Assembly (NCBI GenBank): GCA_023846275.1
Contig: CM043871.1
Coordinates: 29,666,569 to 29,730,568 of the forward strand
DNA from: Vanilla planifolia
Lineage: Eukaryota > Streptophyta > Magnoliopsida > Asparagales > Orchidaceae
Direction: 5' to 3'
Length of the DNA: 64,000 nt
The notes beneath the pieces are model-generated. The model was not told where the DNA came from. It saw nothing but the letters and a program-made list of their open reading frames with translations, and ran no database searches. A program made the translations under genes and the position numbers. Below are positions 60,250 through 64,000 of this stretch, one piece after another (the stretch's first letter is position 1; every line of letters starts with the position of its first letter).

Positions 60250-62010
60250 CCTCCTAAACCTACACCAAAAGCCAAGGGAACTCTCCATGCCTACCTCCAA
60301 GGTTTTATATCACCATGGAGTCAAGGCAAGAAGATTCGAGGGTGTTTAGGGTCACGGTGATTCTCTTGCTACAGTCGAGTGAATTCGAGTTTTTACTTTG
60401 TTTTTCTCCTCGCTCGTTGCCATAAATCTACACTTTAGTTGTGGGTTGCTTCAATGATGATGCCTTGTCCAAGGAGGTTGAGATAAGAGAAAAGATGTTC
60501 CCATGACCAGAAGAACCAGCCTTGCAACTAGCCAGGTAAGAAGGAACATTGACTTTTCTTGCATTATCTATCATATCGACTCTCCTTGATGCTCATCATG
60601 AGGTGTTGGTTGTGACTATGGTGGGGTTATTCATCAAGCCCCAACTAGCCAAGATGGTAATCATGATATGAACAAATGCTACAACAACCACGATGAACCT
60701 GCCTAAACTACCTCTGGGTTTGAGTGCTTAAAGCATTCATTGAGAGGCTTTTCAAAGAAGGATGGTTGCAAGGTTATTGGTTAAACAAGTATCAAGGGCA
60801 CATAACTTAAGTCATGAAAGCCCTTGGCAACAAAGTTTATAGTGTCGGTTAAGGGGCATCAGCCTCATATGAGAAGGCATTTCCCCAAGGAAGGAGATCA
60901 GGACATTCAAACTCGACCTTTGCATCAAATTCCTTACTCTTTCCAGTGGAGTGCATATTTTGGGGGGGAGGTATACTGATCAAACATCATGATGAGCCAT
61001 GATAACCACTCAAATCAGTTAACCTTATAGACAAAAACATTGCTAACCCAATCATGAGAGTATTAACTTTACCCATTGGATTTGTTGATGCCTTTACAAA
61101 TCTTGGCCAACTTAATTAAAAAAGAAAGAGAAGCCGTTGACGTGTTTACTTTATGTTGACTTTATAAGGCCTGTGTGTTATCCCGACTGGTTAGCCAATG
61201 CTGTGCTCATCAAGAACCATAATGAAAAGTGGAGGATTAAGACTAATTTTACTCATCTTAGTTAAGAATGCTTTGAGGATTTCTACTGATTTTGTGGAAT
61301 TGATTATATGGTGAACTCCATGGTTGGGTTTTGGTGTTTGAGGTTCCTTGATGTCTTCTTGGGCTATCATTAGATAAAGATCGTGATTTTGGGTTTGGAG
61401 AACTTTTTCATCCATTAAGGTCATGCCATTTTGTATGCAATAGCAATCTATTAGAGCGGATTGATGCAATCTTCATTAATATCTTTAGGACATCTAGGAG
61501 ACCTTCAAGATATGTTGAAGTAAAACAACTTGTTGAACAACATGCTTGGAGCTTCTTTGACATGTTATAGGTCTATCTTGAAGCTGGGTATCCATGTAAA
61601 TTTAGACAAGGTTAAAGATGTCCTTGACATTCCATCCCCATGGCTCTCCATGAGTTGCAAATGTTTGTAGGAATGATAGTCAAACGTAGCAAGTTTATTC
61701 TTAGATAAGGGCAAATATTAGCAATATTCAAAATCCTCAAGAGCAAAACACGTTTGCTATACAAATGATTGTGAAACAGTCCTTTAGTAGCTGAAAGAAT
61801 GCCTCGCAACATCTCCAATCCTTTGTCGTACTAAAGTTGGGTTACCACTCGTTGTCTTTCTCACTGTTACTAGCATTGTAGTTGCTTCTACTCTTTTTAG
61901 AGAGGGGAATAACATTTATAAGTTAGTTTATTATGTCTCCTACATATAAAGGATACAGACTTTGTTATCCACCGCTTGGTAGTAAATTGATGGCTATGAA
62001 GATGGTGCCT
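60250..62010 (+). mobile_element. Gypsy RT and RNase H fossil (Tat-like)
   Basis: RT start is at 61179-61250 (YPDWLANAVLIK, EKWRIKTNFTHLS). HLGDLQDML is at 61488-61514. GIHVNLDKVKDVLDIPSPW near 61588-61640 corresponds to the end of RT. Frameshifted RNase H-like sequence continues to about 62010 (RLCYPPLGSK). Stops and frameshifts abound. Together with the LTR and primer-binding motif at 58400-59302, this would be one + strand element. The gag-protease region between (59303-61170) is unreadable apart from a possible LINE insert. It is cut at about 62010 by - strand LINE sequence. Confidence 0.65.
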
Positions 62011-64000
62011 TCATAACAATGGTAGTAGAGGAGAATTCCCTCTACCAATGGCCAGGAGAAGCTGTGCATTGGAGTTTTGAATCACAGTGCCGATCCTAGC
62101 CTTGTTGTCTAATGTACAAGTAACTTTGTAATTGACCTTGATCTAACCAGATGGTGGGGATTGCTGCCAAGATAAGGGTAAAATGGGTTGCCAGGTCTGG
62201 GCAATCCCAAAAATCCATGTTGCAAAGAGTCTCCAATTACCTTGTAGATTGCATGACATGGTGAATGAGCATTGATAGACTTATATAAGTTGTTGAATGG
62301 AGCTTACAATTTTTGTTATGCTAAAAGAAATATAAGTGGCCATAATGATTGTAGCCATATCTCTCTAGTCCTTAAGAGTCCAACCATGGATCCATTGCAT
62401 GATAGTGTCCACAGAGGTGAATACCAAGTGTGTATTAAAGAAGAATGGTAGAGAGATTATGCCATACTGTCACATAGTTGATGAGGCATGGTCCACCAAT
62501 TCGTTGCAGTCACATCCTTATGAGTAGTGTAAGCCCAATCCCAACTTGTGCATGGAGATCCACATATGCATATACAAGGCGTTATGATAAATGCACTAGA
62601 GAAAGGTTTGCACCTAGGATGTGCATGTAGAAGCCAAGTCCAAGTTCCACATAGTGTCTTTAGGGTTCTGGCATCCAAGCAAGAAATATAGATCTCAGTG
62701 CAGTTAGGCTTGGTTAATTCAGAGTTGTGTGATACTAGTTGATTACCCAAGCCTCGTGTTATGCATAACCCACTGCGTCTAATCAGCACCAAAGATTGAA
62801 GCAAGTCCAAGTCCCAATATCTTGAGGCGTCCATTAGGCAAGAGAGGGTTCTAGGGAGGTTGAATTCCATATTGATAAACATGGGCCACACCTGAAGTTC
62901 AGTTGGACCAATCCAGTTGTCAAAATAAGTGAAAATCTTTATACCTTGATTAGTGAGCCAAGTAATGTTGTGATGGACCAAATGCTCAACAATACAGAGC
63001 AACTTCCGTACACATGACGAGTGCATACAACAGGAGAGTATGCTGATCAATAAGAGCCATGCACCATTCCCTACGTCTACATATACCCATGCTGCCCATA
63101 TCCTTTGGCCTGGAAAGACTATCCTAATCAACATAATGCAATGCGTATTGAGAGTGGATTCTCCAAAAAAAAAAATGCCAAGATGATCCTTTCAATTTGG
63201 GATAGTACTCTTAGGGAATCAAGGAGTAGGACATATAATAAACAAGAGTTGCAAAAGATCTAAATTAGTGATAACCACTCTACCAACTATAGATAAATGG
63301 TGTGAAATCCAACAAGAGGCCTTGTTAATGACTTGCTAATCAACGTGGGCAAAGTAGACAGCCTTAAGAGATCTTTCCAAGATTAAGACGTCCAGATAGG
63401 TGTAGTCATTCTCTTGCCTCATTTTAGGTGTATTGACAATAATTTTGTGACACTTTTTGCTGATACCTTTGTTGAATATGATTGTAGATTTTTGGTAATT
63501 AACTTATTATCCTACTTCAGACCCATAAGAAAGGAGAACATCTCGGAACAAATAAACTGCAGGGAAGTTTAATGGGATATAAAGCAGTACATCATTTGCA
63601 TCAAAGAGGTGAGTGATAACTGATGTTGAGCTGTAAGTCCCTTGAGCTTGACGAAGCTAAATCTAGAGTGAGACATACTTCAAGTAGATGATGAAGAGGT
63701 AGGGTGAAAGAGGACACCTCTTAGAAAGCCTATAACACATGGTAATCCAAAGGATGCTCTTGCCATTGTTTATGGTGCTATACCTTTGTTTCTCTACTCA
63801 AGCCCTTACCCATGCTCACCAAATATTTGGGAAGCTAGTATGGCAATGCATGGTCAACAGAAAATCTTAGTAGACACAATCAAGTCTACTCCATTTTGAT
63901 TTTGATAACCATAAGTCCTTTAGAAGATGAGGAAGTAGAGAAATAGTTGCTAAACTTTTAATCCGAGAGGATGTCAAATATGGATTGGCTATTAACAAAA
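62010..64000 (-). mobile_element. LINE fossil: RT, zinc-binding and RNase H-like domains, runs off the window
   Basis: Reading right to left: RLSKRCPLSPYLFII (63730-63686), which is the conserved CPLSPYLF block, then LFDANDVLLYI (about 63608-63576), where the usual ADD is AND. Next come KSTIIFNKGISKK near 63480 and YLDVLILERSLKA near 63380. The open segment 63134-62457 follows, with YFDNWIGPTELQVWP, FNLPRTLSCLMDASRYWDLD and TWTWLLHAHPRCKPFSSAF. It ends with RNase H-like VKVNYKVTC, DNKARIGTVIQNS near 62150-62080. The order is that of plant LINE ORF2. The left edge abuts the Gypsy fossil at about 62010. Confidence 0.8.
62457..63134 (-). pseudogene. LINE ORF2 segment between RT and the zinc-binding domain
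   Basis: This 225-residue stretch is the longest open piece of the - strand LINE. It contains the W-DNW-G block (YFDNWIGPTEL), the SRYWDLDLLQSLVL block and the start of zf-RVT (WLLHAHPRCKPF). Upstream and downstream frames are shifted, so it is a remnant and not a standalone gene. Confidence 0.8.

Noticed and set aside
1-64000. CRISPR arrays, tRNA or rRNA genes, bacterial operons, organelle-derived DNA
   Set aside because: None seen on either strand; all evidence points to plant nuclear DNA. A tRNA search program would be needed to exclude small RNA genes.

Overview
The window is nuclear DNA from a flowering plant. It has very AT-rich intergenic sequence, interrupted coding regions with GT-AG introns, and many decayed retrotransposons, with no bacterial-style gene packing. 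The one fully contained gene has a GC-rich first coding exon beside AT-rich surroundings. That contrast is commoner in monocots than in eudicots, so a monocot is my tentative guess.

Three host genes are supported. (1) Positions 8794-15044, + strand: most of ARV1, an ER membrane protein of sterol and sphingolipid homeostasis. It has at least seven exons in frame and a ~5 kb intron; its N-terminal zinc-ribbon exon is not found in the window. (2) Positions 31632-33026, - strand: a complete three-exon, 414-residue patatin-like protein of the atypical group III type. Its catalytic Ser, catalytic Asp and oxyanion loop motifs are all changed. (3) Positions 54110-55045, + strand: a leader exon and the first coding exon of an LSD1-type zinc-finger protein. 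The following exons were not found, so the gene either has a very long retroelement-filled intron or is truncated.

The rest is mostly transposable-element debris. 1-1130: 3' end of a LINE (+). 2050-8005: a 5'-truncated Ty3/Gypsy element resembling the Tat lineage (+), with RNase H, integrase, an antisense coding-like segment and a 3' LTR. 8055-8350: possible Copia RNase H trace (-). 16700-19062: LINE with endonuclease and RT (+), ending abruptly against a - strand Ty3/Gypsy gag-pol fossil (19062-23081). 24495-27613: a short LTR element with both LTRs, primer-binding site and polypurine tract, but only gag and protease inside. 39308-39860: Copia RNase H fossil (-). 58400-59277: probable 5' LTR followed by a primer-binding-region motif and, at 61170-62010, Gypsy RT/RNase H remains (+). 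62010-64000: LINE RT to RNase H (-).

From 33.5 to 53.8 kb there is a gene-poor AT-rich tract. It holds four tandem-repeat arrays (79 bp, ~42 bp, ~355 bp, and a short TCTTGAATTT-type repeat), several microsatellites, and cryptically simple sequence. I found no CRISPR, operon, rRNA or tRNA, and nothing I would call a wholly new biological system. The best leads are the gag-protease-only LTR element, the antisense segment in the Tat-like element, and the two host genes whose missing exons lie toward retroelement-rich flanks.
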